Positions 1 to 9,260 of a stretch of 64,000 nucleotides of DNA are shown here, piece by piece. The stretch covers positions 146,035 through 210,034 of the forward strand of contig DWWP01000054.1 in NCBI GenBank assembly GCA_019119635.1. The letters are read 5' to 3'. Origin of the DNA: Candidatus Dietzia intestinipullorum (lineage in GTDB: Bacteria; Actinomycetota; Actinomycetes; Mycobacteriales; Mycobacteriaceae). The position numbers were made by a program, and so were the translations under genes. How positions within the stretch are numbered: position 1 is the stretch's first letter; each line of letters starts with the position of its first letter. The notes under the pieces are model-generated. The model was not told where the DNA came from, did not search any database, and was given only the letters and a program-made list of their open reading frames with translations.

Positions 1-1
1 C

Positions 2-745
2 CAGGGGCTCCTCGAACTCTCCGGCGTCCCGTACGTCGGCCCCGGGGTCCTCTCGAGTGCCGCCGGGATGGACAAGGAGTTCACCAAGATCGTTCTCGGC
101 GCGGCCGGACTGCCGATCGGTCAGCAGGTCGTCCTCCGTCCGGGCACGAAGGCGCCCACGCAGGACGAGCGGGACCGCCTCGGGCTGCCCGTGTTCGTCA
201 AGCCCGCCCGCGGGGGCTCCTCCATCGGGATCACCAAGGTCTCGCGCGCTGAGGAGTTGGACGCGGCCATCGAGGTGGCCCGGGAGTTCGACCCCAAGGT
301 GATCATCGAGGCCGCCGTGGTCGGCCGCGAGATCGAGTGTGGGGTCCTCGAGCACCCGGACGGCCGGATCGAAGCGAGTCTCCCGGCCGAACTGCACGTC
401 ACCGGCGACCCGTCAGCGGACGGGGACCCCGGAGGCGACGCCTTCTACGATTTCGACACCAAATACCTCGACGACGTCACCACGTTCGATCTCCCGGCGC
501 GGATCGGGGACGAGCAGACCGCGCAGCTCCGGGACCTGGCGGTCACGGCGTTCCACGCGCTCGACGCCGCCGGGCTGAGCCGGGTGGACTTCTTCCTCAC
601 CCCGGAGGGCCCGGTGATCAACGAGGTCAACACGATGCCCGGGTTCACGCCCATCTCGATGTATCCGCAGATGTGGGCGGCGACCGGTGTCGATTACCCG
701 ACGTTGCTCGACACGCTGATCCGTACCGCCCTCACCCGCGGGTGA
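2..745 (+). CDS. ddlA: D-alanine--D-alanine ligase, C-terminal part (cut by window start)
   Basis: ATP-grasp ligase that joins two D-alanines in the cytoplasm for peptidoglycan precursors. The frame is open from base 2 and the first residues visible ([13 protein letters not shown]) already match the family, so the N-terminal part lies outside the window and the internal ATG at 68 is not the start. Visible are the ATP-grasp loop ARGGSSIGI and the C-terminal metal/ATP motif [11 protein letters not shown]. The order ddl - DUF3515 - thiL is the mycobacterial one. It converges on the next gene with 20 bp between stops and no hairpin in that gap. Confidence 0.97.
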   Translation, partial: QGLLELSGVPYVGPGVLSSAAGMDKEFTKIVLGAAGLPIGQQVVLRPGTKAPTQDERDRLGLPVFVKPARGGSSIGITKVSRAEELDAAIEVAREFDPKVIIEAAVVGREIECGVLEHPDGRIEASLPAELHVTGDPSADGDPGGDAFYDFDTKYLDDVTTFDLPARIGDEQTAQLRDLAVTAFHALDAAGLSRVDFFLTPEGPVINEVNTMPGFTPISMYPQMWAATGVDYPTLLDTLIRTALTRG

Positions 746-765
746 CCCGTCCACGCTGACTCCAC

Positions 766-1374
766 TCAGCCGATGGGAGCGGGGTCCGGCTCGACCGCCT
801 CGAGGTGCTCGGTGAGCGTGTCGGACAGGTCCTGGATCGGTCCGGTTCCGCTGGCTCCCGGGAGTGTCATCGCGACGTACTGCGGTCGGTCGACCGCGAC
901 CCACGTCGACGCGGTCACGGCGGGGTCCGGATCGTCCTGGTGGAACCACTGCACGTCGTTGACCTCCTGGAGCGCCGCCCCCACGGTGAACGTCGGCGGG
1001 GGCTCGATGCCGCACCGGACGACGACGGACTCGGAATCGGGCATCCGGTAGGCCGCCACCCCCTGGGGGGCCGGCTCGTTGAGCGCCACCCTCGTGGCGT
1101 CCCCGAGGGATTCGGGGAGTGCCCCGATCAGGTCGAGGCACTCGGTGGACTCCGCGCCGGGAGCGGGCAACTCGATGGCCGTGACAGGTTCGCTCATGGC
1201 GGCCTCCGCGGCGTCATCGCTCACGTTGCGCACCATCACCAGCACCGTCACCAGGAGCACCGCCGGGATCACGAGGGCCGCGACCAAGACCGCGGGTGGG
1301 ACCAGGCGGCCCCCGTCGCCGTCGGGACGCCGCGGTCCGGCGTCGTACCGATCAGTGGTGTCCGTGTCGCGCAT
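766..1374 (-). CDS. DUF3515 family membrane-anchored protein
   Basis: Protein of 202 aa with a charged N-terminus, one hydrophobic segment at about residues 27-49 and an extracytoplasmic remainder. Two Cys (in TECLDLIGALP and VVRCGIEPPP) are placed as in the DUF3515 family and could form a disulfide outside the membrane. The family is found in Actinobacteria next to ddl and thiL, as here; its function is not known. It is divergent from thiL with 110 bp between them. A purine-rich stretch (GGAGAGGGG) upstream of the ATG can serve as ribosome binding site. Confidence 0.85.
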   Translation of the reverse strand: MRDTDTTDRYDAGPRRPDGDGGRLVPPAVLVAALVIPAVLLVTVLVMVRNVSDDAAEAAMSEPVTAIELPAPGAESTECLDLIGALPESLGDATRVALNEPAPQGVAAYRMPDSESVVVRCGIEPPPTFTVGAALQEVNDVQWFHQDDPDPAVTASTWVAVDRPQYVAMTLPGASGTGPIQDLSDTLTEHLEAVEPDPAPIG

Positions 1375-1421
1375 CTGCCCGAAAGCCCCTCTCCGGCGTC
1401 AGTGGTGGTCGTACCGACCGC

Positions 1422-1427
1422 TAACCT
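1422..1427 (+). promoter_or_regulatory. possible -10 element (TAACCT) for thiL
   Basis: TANNNT hexamer about 57 nt upstream of the thiL start; no convincing -35. The transcript would carry the ribosome binding site AAGGGGAG at 1475-1482. Confidence 0.3.
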
Positions 1428-1484
1428 GACGGCAACGCTACAGACCCGCGCCAGAGTGACGGCGCCCTACCAGCAAGGGGAGCG

Positions 1485-2468
1485 ATGAGCACGGGCGATG
1501 ACCCCCGGACGGTGTCGCAGGCGGGGGAGGCGGCCGTCCTCGAGGTCCTGAGCGGCGCGGTGGCACCACTGTCGGCCGACCCGGTGGGCAACGGCGACGA
1601 CGCCGCCGTCCTGGGGCCGGCCTCGGCGACGGTGGTCACCACGGACATGCTCGTCGAGGGCACGCATTTCCGCCTCGATCTGACCACGTGGCGCGACCTG
1701 GGCCGGCGCGCCGTCGCCCAGAACGTCTCCGATGTGCTCGCGATGGGCGCCGACTGCTCACGGGTCCTCGTGGGCCTCGCCGTGCCCGGGGAGACGACCA
1801 TGACGCAGATCGCGGAGCTCGCGGCCGGCGTCCACGAGGAGGCCGACAGGTCCGGGGCGGTCGTGGTGGGAGGCGATCTGACCGGCGCGGAGAACGTCGT
1901 CGTCAGTGTGACGGCGATCGGCACCCTCCCGGGCGGCGCGCGCCCCGTCAGGATCGACGGCGCGCGGCCCGACGAGGTCATCGCGTTGACCGGGGCCCCG
2001 GGGCGGTCCGCGGCCGGGCTCGCCCTGCTGCTGGGCGGGCACCCGGACGGCCCACTCCAGGACGTGCACCGTGTCCCGGCCACCCCGATCGGCTCGGGGC
2101 GACAGGCCCGGCTCGCCGGCGCCACCTCACTGACCGACGTCAGCGACGGACTGCTCAGGGACCTGGCCGGGATAGCCCGGGCCTCGGGTGTCGCCGCCGA
2201 CCTCACCGGCGCGGCGCTGCCGGTCGACCAGCTCCTGTTCGAGGCGGCGGAGCTGCTCGGAGCGGCCGACCCGGCGGCCCGCGTCGCCAAGTGGCAGCTC
2301 GACGGCGGCGAAGACCACGGCCTGCTCGCGACGTTCCCGGTCGGGACCGACCTGCCCCCGGGGTTCACCGTGATCGGACGCACCCGTGCCGGGGACCCGG
2401 GACAGGTCAGGGTCGACGGCGTACCGACCGAGCCGGGTGGGTGGGATTCGGCCAGGGGGGGCCGGTAG
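1485..2468 (+). CDS. thiL: thiamine-monophosphate kinase
   Basis: Phosphorylates thiamine monophosphate to the cofactor thiamine diphosphate with ATP in the cytoplasm. The 327-aa product has the ThiL/PurM-type fold motifs in order: GNGDDAAVL (about residues 35-43), TTDMLVEGTHF, VGGDLTGA and TDVSDGLLRDL with the metal-binding Asp. Start ATG 1485 is supported by AAGGGGAG 3 bp upstream. Length and order are normal for the family. It is followed after 41 bp by the carbonic anhydrase-like gene, which has its own promoter-like hexamer. Confidence 0.96.
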   Translation: MSTGDDPRTVSQAGEAAVLEVLSGAVAPLSADPVGNGDDAAVLGPASATVVTTDMLVEGTHFRLDLTTWRDLGRRAVAQNVSDVLAMGADCSRVLVGLAVPGETTMTQIAELAAGVHEEADRSGAVVVGGDLTGAENVVVSVTAIGTLPGGARPVRIDGARPDEVIALTGAPGRSAAGLALLLGGHPDGPLQDVHRVPATPIGSGRQARLAGATSLTDVSDGLLRDLAGIARASGVAADLTGAALPVDQLLFEAAELLGAADPAARVAKWQLDGGEDHGLLATFPVGTDLPPGFTVIGRTRAGDPGQVRVDGVPTEPGGWDSARGGR

Positions 2469-2497
2469 ACCGGCGCTCCGGCCGGCGGGCGGAGCAC

Positions 2498-2503
2498 TAT
2501 GCT
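2498..2503 (+). promoter_or_regulatory. -10-like TATGCT, leaderless start of gamma-CA gene
   Basis: TATGCT is followed by 6 nt and then the ATG at 2510. No Shine-Dalgarno precedes this ATG, so a leaderless transcript is likely. Confidence 0.5.
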
Positions 2504-2509
2504 GGCCAC

Positions 2510-3037
2510 ATGGCCGTCTATGCACTCGGAGACCAGGAACCGGACATCGCCCCCGACGCGTGGGTGCACCCCGACGCGGTGGTGATCGGATCCGTGACGC
2601 TCGGCCCCGGGGTGTCGGTGTGGCCGACGGCGGTACTGCGGGGCGACTACGGCCGGATCGAGGTCGGGGCGATGTCCAACATCCAGGACGGCTCGATCAT
2701 CCACTGCACGGACACCGAGCCGACGATCTTCGGTGAACGGTGCATCGTCGGCCACAACGTCCACGTGGAGGGCGCGACCATCGGCGACGGAGCACTCATC
2801 TCCTCGGGCTCGATCGTCCTCAACGGTTCGGTGATCGGCGCCGGGGCCGTCGTGGCGGCGGGCTGCCTCGTCCCACCGCGCTTCGAACTCCCCTCGCGGC
2901 GTATGGCCATGGGCACTCCCGCGAAAATCCGCGAGGGGTACGAGGTGGATCCGGCCATGCTCGAGGGCAATCCGGAGAAGTACCATCACAACGCCATGCG
3001 GTACCGCGACGAACTGCGCCGACTCGACACACCGTGA
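2510..3037 (+). CDS. gamma-carbonic anhydrase-like / PaaY-CaiE-like hexapeptide repeat protein
   Basis: Left-handed beta-helix protein of 175 aa built of hexapeptide repeats ([30 protein letters not shown]) with a C-terminal helix. Family members are trimeric zinc or iron carbonic anhydrases or CoA-pathway accessory proteins. Of the three metal-binding His of Cam-type enzymes, two are clear (H65 in IIHC, H82 in GHNV), but the third position, five residues after H82, is E87, with an extra H85. Carbonic anhydrase activity is therefore doubtful. The RGDYG segment (44-48) is conserved. Start ATG 2510 was chosen over the much longer open frame because family similarity begins there. The stop overlaps the ung start (GTGA). 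Confidence 0.85.
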   Translation: MAVYALGDQEPDIAPDAWVHPDAVVIGSVTLGPGVSVWPTAVLRGDYGRIEVGAMSNIQDGSIIHCTDTEPTIFGERCIVGHNVHVEGATIGDGALISSGSIVLNGSVIGAGAVVAAGCLVPPRFELPSRRMAMGTPAKIREGYEVDPAMLEGNPEKYHHNAMRYRDELRRLDTP

Positions 3038-3744
3038 CGACACACGACACGACCCCGGCACCTCTCGAGGACATCCTCGACCCCGGCTGGGCACGCGCCC
3101 TCGCACCGGTGGAACCCACGATCCGGCGGATGGGCGACTTCCTGCGAGGAGAGAACGACGCCGGCCGCGGTTACCTCCCGGGGCCCGACCGGGTGCTCCG
3201 CGCGTTCACCCAGCCTTTCGACGAGGTCCGCGTGCTCATCGTGGGGCAGGATCCGTATCCCACGCCCGGGCACGCCGTCGGACTGAGCTTCGCCGTCGAC
3301 GGTCACGTCAGTCCGCTCCCACGGAGCCTGACCAACATCTATCGCGAATACCAGGACGACCTGGGGCTGCCCGCCCCGCCGCACGGCGACCTCTCCGCGT
3401 GGACGGATGCCGGCGTCCTCCTGCTCAACCGGGTGCTCACGGTGACACCCGGCGCCCCCGCGTCGCACCGCCGGCGGGGCTGGGAGGAGGTCACACAGCG
3501 TGCGATCGAGGCGCTCGTCGAGCGGGACCGCCCGATGGTGGCGGTCCTGTGGGGGCGCGACGCGCAGTCGCTGCAGCCGATGCTCGGTACCACTCCGACG
3601 ATCACCTCGGCCCACCCCTCGCCGCTGTCCGCGGCACGAGGGTTCTTCGGCTCCAGGCCGTTCAGCCGCGTCAACGCCGAACTGTCGCGGTTGGGGGCCG
3701 AGCCTGTCGACTGGACGCTGCCCGGGCGCCCCACACCGGAGTAG
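3034..3744 (+). CDS. ung: uracil-DNA glycosylase (family 1)
   Basis: Removes uracil from DNA at the first step of base excision repair. The 236-aa product carries the water-activating loop [11 protein letters not shown] with catalytic Asp73 and the DNA-intercalation loop [13 protein letters not shown] with His194. The start is GTG 3034, overlapping the stop of the upstream gene in GTGA, so translation is probably coupled. The long upstream extension of the frame is not coding. In M. tuberculosis ung also follows thiL. It converges on the next gene with 15 bp between stops. Confidence 0.97.
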   Translation: MTTHDTTPAPLEDILDPGWARALAPVEPTIRRMGDFLRGENDAGRGYLPGPDRVLRAFTQPFDEVRVLIVGQDPYPTPGHAVGLSFAVDGHVSPLPRSLTNIYREYQDDLGLPAPPHGDLSAWTDAGVLLLNRVLTVTPGAPASHRRRGWEEVTQRAIEALVERDRPMVAVLWGRDAQSLQPMLGTTPTITSAHPSPLSAARGFFGSRPFSRVNAELSRLGAEPVDWTLPGRPTPE

Positions 3745-3759
3745 AGCGACCGGGACCGA

Positions 3760-4554
3760 TCAGGAGGCTCCGAACCGTGGGGTGCGCTTGGCGATGAACG
3801 CGTCCACGCCCTCGACCCCGTCCGGGTGGGCGGCGAGCGCCGCGATCGAGTCCCGCTCCGCATCGAGATGCTCGGACAGGGTCGAGGTCTCCGAGTCGCG
3901 GATGAGCCGTTTCGCGGCGGCGTATGCGGCGCGGGGGCCGGAGGCGAGGCGGGCCGCGAGTTCCTCCGCCGCGCCGGGCACCTCGCCGTCGACGAACGTG
4001 GTGACCATGCCCGAGCGGTGCGCCTCCTCGCCGCCGACGGGCTGATTGCCCAGGATGAACGCCCGGGCCGCGGCCGGGCCGATCGCCCGGGGCAGGCGCC
4101 ACGACATGCCGCCGTCGGGCGACAGGCCGATCCCGGGGTAGGCGGCGAGGAGTCGGGTCTGGGCGTTCACCACGGAGAAGTCCGCGGCGAGTGCGAGGGA
4201 CAGACCGGCACCGGCGGCCCACCCCGCCACGGCCGCCACGACGGGGACCGACAGCTCATCCAGGCGCCGGATCATGCCGTGCAGGAGATCGGCGACCTCG
4301 CGGATGTGTTCGGAACGGTCCCCGGCGGCCGCGAATCCCGCGACGTTGCCGCCGGCGCAGAAATTGGCGCCGAGCCCGCGCAGGAGGACGGCTCCGGCGT
4401 CGACCTCCCCCGCCAGGAGGGCCGCGAGCGCGGTGTCGGACTGGGCTAGCGCGTCCGAATCGAGGGCGTTTCCCTTACCATCGAGGGAGATGGGGAGGCT
4501 GAGGACACCGCCGTCCAGTGTGACGAGGGGGGTGTCCGTGAGGTCGAAGGTCAT
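3760..4554 (-). CDS. enoyl-CoA hydratase/isomerase family protein (PaaG-like active site)
   Basis: Crotonase-fold acyl-CoA enzyme of 264 aa. The oxyanion-hole motifs are FCAGGN (65-70) and GWAAGAG (111-117). The active-site stretch is GIGLSPDGGMSWRLPRAIG: it has an Asp (D147) where PaaG-like isomerases have one and lacks the first catalytic Glu of classic hydratases, so an isomerase or another acyl-CoA reaction is more likely than hydration. The substrate cannot be told. It is the only minus-strand gene between ung and coaD and is not part of the conserved mycobacterial order, which suggests a later insertion. GGAG lies about 10 nt upstream of the ATG. Confidence 0.88.
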   Translation of the reverse strand: MTFDLTDTPLVTLDGGVLSLPISLDGKGNALDSDALAQSDTALAALLAGEVDAGAVLLRGLGANFCAGGNVAGFAAAGDRSEHIREVADLLHGMIRRLDELSVPVVAAVAGWAAGAGLSLALAADFSVVNAQTRLLAAYPGIGLSPDGGMSWRLPRAIGPAAARAFILGNQPVGGEEAHRSGMVTTFVDGEVPGAAEELAARLASGPRAAYAAAKRLIRDSETSTLSEHLDAERDSIAALAAHPDGVEGVDAFIAKRTPRFGAS

Positions 4555-4621
4555 GATGGCTCCAGGAGGGGTCGTGCGGGGCGTCCGTCCGGGTTCGACG
4601 GCTGTGGAAGACCGAGCGTAC

Positions 4622-4627
4622 TAGGCT
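4622..4627 (+). promoter_or_regulatory. possible -10 (TAGGCT) for the DAK2 gene
   Basis: TAGGCT in the 132-bp divergent gap. The transcript would have a leader of about 53 nt carrying the ribosome binding site GAGGAGGGG. Confidence 0.4.
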
Positions 4628-4686
4628 TGGAGCGGGCGTCCGGCGGGCACCGGGGCAACGGGCGAGGCCAGGAACGAGGAGGGGCG

Positions 4687-6387
4687 ATGGCGGAGCAGTC
4701 GACTCGTGTCGAGGAGCGCCCGACGACCCTCGACGCCCTCGGGCTGCTGGGCTGGGCCCGGCTCTGTGTCGAGCAGCTCGCGGCACACCGCGAGGAGATC
4801 AACGCACTCAACGTCTTCCCGGTCCCCGACTCGGACACCGGCACCAATCTCCTCCACACGATGCGTGCGGCGGTGGACGAGGCCGAGGGTGAGGAGGCGT
4901 GGACCTCCGAGGGCGGGGGCACGGCCGGCGCGCGGGAGATCGCGGTCGCGCTGGGGCACGGCGCGGTCCACGGGGCCCGGGGCAACTCCGGGGTGATCTT
5001 GTCGCAGGTGCTGCGTGCGGTCGGTGAGGCCGCCACGTTCACGGTCGTCGACGCCTCCACCTACCGCCGGGCGCTCCGGACCGCGGTGACGCTGGTCGAC
5101 AACGCGATCAGCGACCCCGTCGAGGGCACCGTCGTCACGGTGCTGCGTGAGGCGGCGTCCGGGGCGGTGCGCTCGTCCGCGGCTACTCTTGTAGAGGTTG
5201 CGCGGGCGGCCGCGGACGCCGCTGCCGATGCCCTCGACCGTACGACCGGCCAGCTGCCCGCCCTCACCCGTGCCGGGGTGGTCGATGCCGGCGGGCGGGG
5301 CCTGCTGGTGTTGTTGGACTCGATGGTCGAGGTCCTCGCGGGTGCCGCGCCGGACCGGCCTGCATACGCACGCCCGGGGCGGGACGTGCCGGCCGAGGTG
5401 CCGGCCGCGGCGGCGGACGACCACGAGCCGGAGGCCGGCACGCAGTACGAGGTCATGTATTCGCTGACCCACACCGACGACGCGCGAGCGGACGAGCTCC
5501 GTTCGGCACTACGGGCGTTGGGGGACAGCGTGGTGGTGGTGGGTGACGGCGGCACCGGCGACCGCGCCCGGTGGGCCGTGCACGTCCACACCGACCTGAT
5601 CGGCCCGGCGATAGAAGCGGCGCTGCCCCTCGGGCGGGTCTCCGAGATCCGGGTGACGGACATGCTCGATCCCGTCGGCACGCACCACAGCCACAGTCAC
5701 AGGCACGGCGATGCTGATGAGCGGGTGCCGGCGGCGCCCGAACGGACGGTCCTGGCGATGACGCCCTCTGGGCCGCTCGCCGAGCTGTTCGAGCAGGCCG
5801 GGGCCCGCACCGTGGACCCGCGGGACCATGACGACGGGGCGGTCGACGCCGTGCTCCGGGTGCCCGCCGGGGAGCTGCTCGTCCTGCCCAACGGCGAACT
5901 GACCCGGGACCAGATCGTCGCTCTCGACGCCGCCCTGCGGGACGTCGACAGGCATGCGTTGATCCTGCCGACCGTCTCGGTGGTCCAGGGACTCTCGGCT
6001 CTGGCGGTCCACGATCCCACCACGACGCTCTCGATCGACGGCTTCGAGATGGCCGACGCGGCCGCGGCGGCCCGCCATGCCCACCTCGTCCGGGCAGAAC
6101 AGGAGGCGCTCACGCTGGTCGGTCGGTGCTCGGCGGGGGACCTGCTCGGCGTCATCGGACACGACGTGGCGCTCATCGCCACGGACCTCGAGGAGTCTGT
6201 GTGTCAGCTGGTCGACCGGATGCTCTCCTCCGGTGGGGAGCTGGTGACCCTCCTGCTCTGCGACGAGTTCGACGAGGCCGCCACCGAGGGCCTCCTGGCG
6301 CGCGTCCGCGGCGCCCATCCCGGCGTCGAGGTGGTGGGCTATGACGCCGGGGCGGACGGGATGCTCGCGCGCATCGGGGTCGAATGA
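4687..6387 (+). CDS. DAK2 domain protein, FakA/YloV-like fatty acid kinase subunit
   Basis: Protein of 566 aa with an N-terminal DhaL/DAK2 domain (about 15-210) containing the Mg-nucleotide motif PVPDSDTGTN (Asp48, Asp50, Asn53) and HGARGNSGVILSQ, then a His-rich spacer (THHSHSHRHGD) and a C-terminal FakA-type domain. By analogy with FakA it would phosphorylate fatty acids held by a FakB/DegV-like partner, which is not in the window. Start ATG 4687 has GAGGAGGGG just upstream; a TTG at 4627 in frame is rejected. It overlaps recG by 4 bp (ATGA), an arrangement conserved in many Gram-positives. Confidence 0.9.
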   Translation: MAEQSTRVEERPTTLDALGLLGWARLCVEQLAAHREEINALNVFPVPDSDTGTNLLHTMRAAVDEAEGEEAWTSEGGGTAGAREIAVALGHGAVHGARGNSGVILSQVLRAVGEAATFTVVDASTYRRALRTAVTLVDNAISDPVEGTVVTVLREAASGAVRSSAATLVEVARAAADAAADALDRTTGQLPALTRAGVVDAGGRGLLVLLDSMVEVLAGAAPDRPAYARPGRDVPAEVPAAAADDHEPEAGTQYEVMYSLTHTDDARADELRSALRALGDSVVVVGDGGTGDRARWAVHVHTDLIGPAIEAALPLGRVSEIRVTDMLDPVGTHHSHSHRHGDADERVPAAPERTVLAMTPSGPLAELFEQAGARTVDPRDHDDGAVDAVLRVPAGELLVLPNGELTRDQIVALDAALRDVDRHALILPTVSVVQGLSALAVHDPTTTLSIDGFEMADAAAAARHAHLVRAEQEALTLVGRCSAGDLLGVIGHDVALIATDLEESVCQLVDRMLSSGGELVTLLLCDEFDEAATEGLLARVRGAHPGVEVVGYDAGADGMLARIGVE

Positions 6388-8627
6388 CGTCGTTCACCAC
6401 CACCGACACGCCGTTGAGCGCGGTGCTGGAGCCCGAACTGGCCGAGCGGATCACGGAGGCGTTCGGGCACCAGAGTGTCGGGGATCTGCTCCACACGCTC
6501 CCGCGCCGCTATCGCCAACACGGCCAGCGCTACGACAAGCGCGAACTGGTCGATGGGGAGCGGGTGACGATCGTCGGCACAGTGGCCTCCGCACAGACGC
6601 GGGAGTTCCGGACCAAGAAGGGTCGCCGGGGGGAGATCCTCACCCTCACCGTCGAGGACGGCGGGACGACCTTCAAGGTGGTCTATTTCCACGCCAGGGG
6701 GATCAGGTTCCTGCTTCCGGTGGGCACCGTGGCCATGTTCGACGGCACCGTCAAATGGTTCCGGAACGCCCTGGATCTCACGCATCCGGAGTTCCTGGTC
6801 CTGCGCCCCGTGGACGGCTCCCGCGGGCAGTTCCGCGGGTCGGGAGACCTCGCGGCGCTCGCCAAGCTCTCCGCAGAGCTGGACGCGGAGGGCGGACAGA
6901 GCCTGTTCGACCGGCCACTGCTGCCGATCTACCAGGCCAGGGCGGGGGTGACATCCTGGGAGGTGCTCGGTGCGGTCGTCACCGCGCTGCGCGCCCTGGT
7001 CCCGGTGATGGACCCACTGGACCCGACCGTCCGTGCGGCGGCCGGGCTCATGGAGCTCGACGTGGCCCTGCGCAAGGCCCACCTGCCCGCGACCATCCGG
7101 GAGAAGGACGAGGCCGGCTACCGACTGCGGTTCGACGAGGCGATCGCCCTGCAGCTCCTGCTGGGCGCCCGGCGCCGATTCGCCGCCCGCGACCCCGCCC
7201 CACCGAGTCCGCGTCGAGGCGACGGGGTGCGGGCCGCGTTGAGCTCCCGCCTGCCGTTCGACCTGACCGGCGGGCAACGCACGGTGCTCGACCAGATCTC
7301 CGGGGATCTGACCGCCGTCGAGCCCATGAACCGGCTCCTCCAGGGCGAGGTCGGCTCCGGGAAGACGGTCGTGGCCCTGCTCGCGATGCTCCAGGTGGTC
7401 GACGCCGGGCGCCAGAGCGTCCTGCTGGCCCCGACCGAGGTGCTCGCGACCCAGCACCACCGGTCGCTCACCGCGATGCTCGGCGACCTGGGGGAGAAGG
7501 GGCGGCTCGGGGCCGCGGAGGAGGCCACGCGGGTCGTGCTGCTCACCGGCTCGATGTCGACGGCGGAGCGTCGCGCGGCCCTGTTGGACATCGTCACCGG
7601 GGAGGCGGGCATCGTCGTGGGGACGCACGCGGTCATCCAGGACTCGGTCGAGTTCTTCGACCTCGGCCTGGTGGTGGTGGACGAGCAGCACCGGTTCGGC
7701 GTGCGGCAACGGGACCGCCTGCGCAGCAAGGGTCGGGACGGTGTGGTGCCCCACCTGCTCGTGATGACGGCGACCCCGATCCCGCGCACCATCGCGATGA
7801 CCGTGTTCGGGGACCTCGAGGTCTCCGAACTCGTCGAGCTCCCCGGTGGTCGACGACCGATCTCTACGTCCGTCGTGCCCGCGCGGGACAGGCCGAAGTG
7901 GATGCAGCGTGTCTGGGAACGGGTCCGGGAAGAGGTGGCGGCCGGACACCGCGTGTACGTGGTCTGCACCCGCATCGACCCCGACACCACGGACGACCCC
8001 GGAGATTTCCGGCCGCCGCTGGTCTCCGCCGTCGACCTCCACGCACAACTGTCGGGCTCCCATCTGGCCGGGATCCGGGTGGGGCTCATGCACGGCCGGC
8101 TGCCCACCGAGGAGAAGGACGCCGTGATGGCCGACTTCGCCTCGGGGCATCTGGACGTCCTCGTGTCGACGACGGTGATCGAGGTGGGCGTGGACGTGCC
8201 CGAGGCGACCGTCATGGTGGTGATGGACGCCGAGCGGTTCGGCGTGAGTCAACTCCACCAGCTGCGCGGTCGTGTCGGTCGCGGCGGGCTGCCCGGACTG
8301 TGCCTGCTGGTGACCAACAGTCCGGAGTCCGGACCGTCGGTCGAACGGTTGTCCGCCGTGGCGGCGACCACTGACGGCTTCGAACTGGCGCGCCTCGACC
8401 TGGAGCAACGCCGGGAAGGCGATGTCCTGGGCGATGCACAGTCGGGCGCGCTGTCCGCGCTGCGCCTGTTGTCCGTAGTGGACGACGGCGAGCTCATCGA
8501 GATCGCCCGTCGCCACGCCGAGGAGATCCTGGACTCCGACCCCGGCCTGGACCGACACCCGGCACTCGCCGAGCGCGTGGAGCGGCTCTCCGGCTCCGAG
8601 GCGTCCGCCTATCTGTTCAGGTCCTGA
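6384..8627 (+). CDS. recG: ATP-dependent DNA helicase RecG
   Basis: Branch-migrating superfamily 2 helicase that remodels stalled forks and Holliday junctions. The 747-aa product has an N-terminal wedge/OB domain (EFRTKKGRRGEILTLTVEDG region), Walker A GEVGSGKT (321-328), DEQH box (from D433) with HRFGVRQR, the MTATPIPRT motif, and the C-terminal helicase domain ending QLHQLRGRVGRGG. Length is normal for the family. The ATG overlaps the upstream stop, indicating coupled translation. Confidence 0.97.
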   Translation: MTSFTTTDTPLSAVLEPELAERITEAFGHQSVGDLLHTLPRRYRQHGQRYDKRELVDGERVTIVGTVASAQTREFRTKKGRRGEILTLTVEDGGTTFKVVYFHARGIRFLLPVGTVAMFDGTVKWFRNALDLTHPEFLVLRPVDGSRGQFRGSGDLAALAKLSAELDAEGGQSLFDRPLLPIYQARAGVTSWEVLGAVVTALRALVPVMDPLDPTVRAAAGLMELDVALRKAHLPATIREKDEAGYRLRFDEAIALQLLLGARRRFAARDPAPPSPRRGDGVRAALSSRLPFDLTGGQRTVLDQISGDLTAVEPMNRLLQGEVGSGKTVVALLAMLQVVDAGRQSVLLAPTEVLATQHHRSLTAMLGDLGEKGRLGAAEEATRVVLLTGSMSTAERRAALLDIVTGEAGIVVGTHAVIQDSVEFFDLGLVVVDEQHRFGVRQRDRLRSKGRDGVVPHLLVMTATPIPRTIAMTVFGDLEVSELVELPGGRRPISTSVVPARDRPKWMQRVWERVREEVAAGHRVYVVCTRIDPDTTDDPGDFRPPLVSAVDLHAQLSGSHLAGIRVGLMHGRLPTEEKDAVMADFASGHLDVLVSTTVIEVGVDVPEATVMVVMDAERFGVSQLHQLRGRVGRGGLPGLCLLVTNSPESGPSVERLSAVAATTDGFELARLDLEQRREGDVLGDAQSGALSALRLLSVVDDGELIEIARRHAEEILDSDPGLDRHPALAERVERLSGSEASAYLFRS

Positions 8628-8642
8628 CCGAGAGGAAACATC

Positions 8643-9260
8643 GTGACCCGCATCATCTCCGGTCGTCTCCGGGGCCGGACGCTGGCGGCCGCGGCGGCGG
8701 GCACCCGCCCCACCACCGACCGTGTCCGTGAGGCGCTCTTCAGCGCGATCGACTCCAGGGTCGATCTCGCGGGTGCGGCGGTGCTCGACCTCTTCGCCGG
8801 CTCCGGAGCCCTCGGGCTCGAGGCGGTCTCGCGCGGGGCCGACACCGCATGGTTCGTCGAGTCCGGTGGGCGCGCGGTCACGGGTCTGCGACGCAACGTC
8901 GGTGCGCTCGTGTCGGAGATCCCCTCGGTGCGGACCACCATCCGGCGCGCGGCGCTCCCCGGCGCCCTCTCCGGCCCGTGCCCCGTCGACGGCGGGTTCG
9001 ACCTCGTGGTGGCGGACCCGCCGTACGAGAAGTCGGCCGGGTTCGACACCTCGGTCCTCGAGGCCCTGCACACCGGAGGGTGGGTCCGCGAGGAGTCGCT
9101 GGTCGTGTGGGAACGCTCGACGCGAGACCCCGCGGTCGGTTGGCCACCCACCTATGACGTGGTGTTCACCCGCGCCTACGGCGAGACCACCATCGAGATG
9201 GCACGCCCCGCCTCGTCGTCGTCCCCGTCGGAGACGCCCGTTGATACGGTCGGCTCATGA
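8643..9260 (+). CDS. rsmD: 16S rRNA (guanine966-N2)-methyltransferase
   Basis: SAM-dependent methyltransferase of the small ribosomal subunit. The 205-aa protein starts TRIISGRLRGRTL as usual for RsmD, has the SAM loop LDLFAGSGALGLEA and the catalytic DPPY motif in VVADPPYEK. Start GTG 8643 follows GAGAGGAAAC. The last codons run 4 bp into coaD, and the coaD promoter-like hexamer lies within this gene. rsmD-coaD is a widespread pair. Confidence 0.95.
   Translation: MTRIISGRLRGRTLAAAAAGTRPTTDRVREALFSAIDSRVDLAGAAVLDLFAGSGALGLEAVSRGADTAWFVESGGRAVTGLRRNVGALVSEIPSVRTTIRRAALPGALSGPCPVDGGFDLVVADPPYEKSAGFDTSVLEALHTGGWVREESLVVWERSTRDPAVGWPPTYDVVFTRAYGETTIEMARPASSSSPSETPVDTVGS
9245..9250 (+). promoter_or_regulatory. 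-10-like TACGGT, leaderless start of coaD
   Basis: TACGGT inside the end of rsmD, then 6 nt and the coaD ATG at 9257. Confidence 0.45.

Noticed and set aside
6339..9071. Open frame of about 900 codons on the minus strand opposite recG-rsmD
   Set aside because: Spans two clearly coding plus-strand genes and encodes only a low-complexity Gly/His/Arg-rich product.
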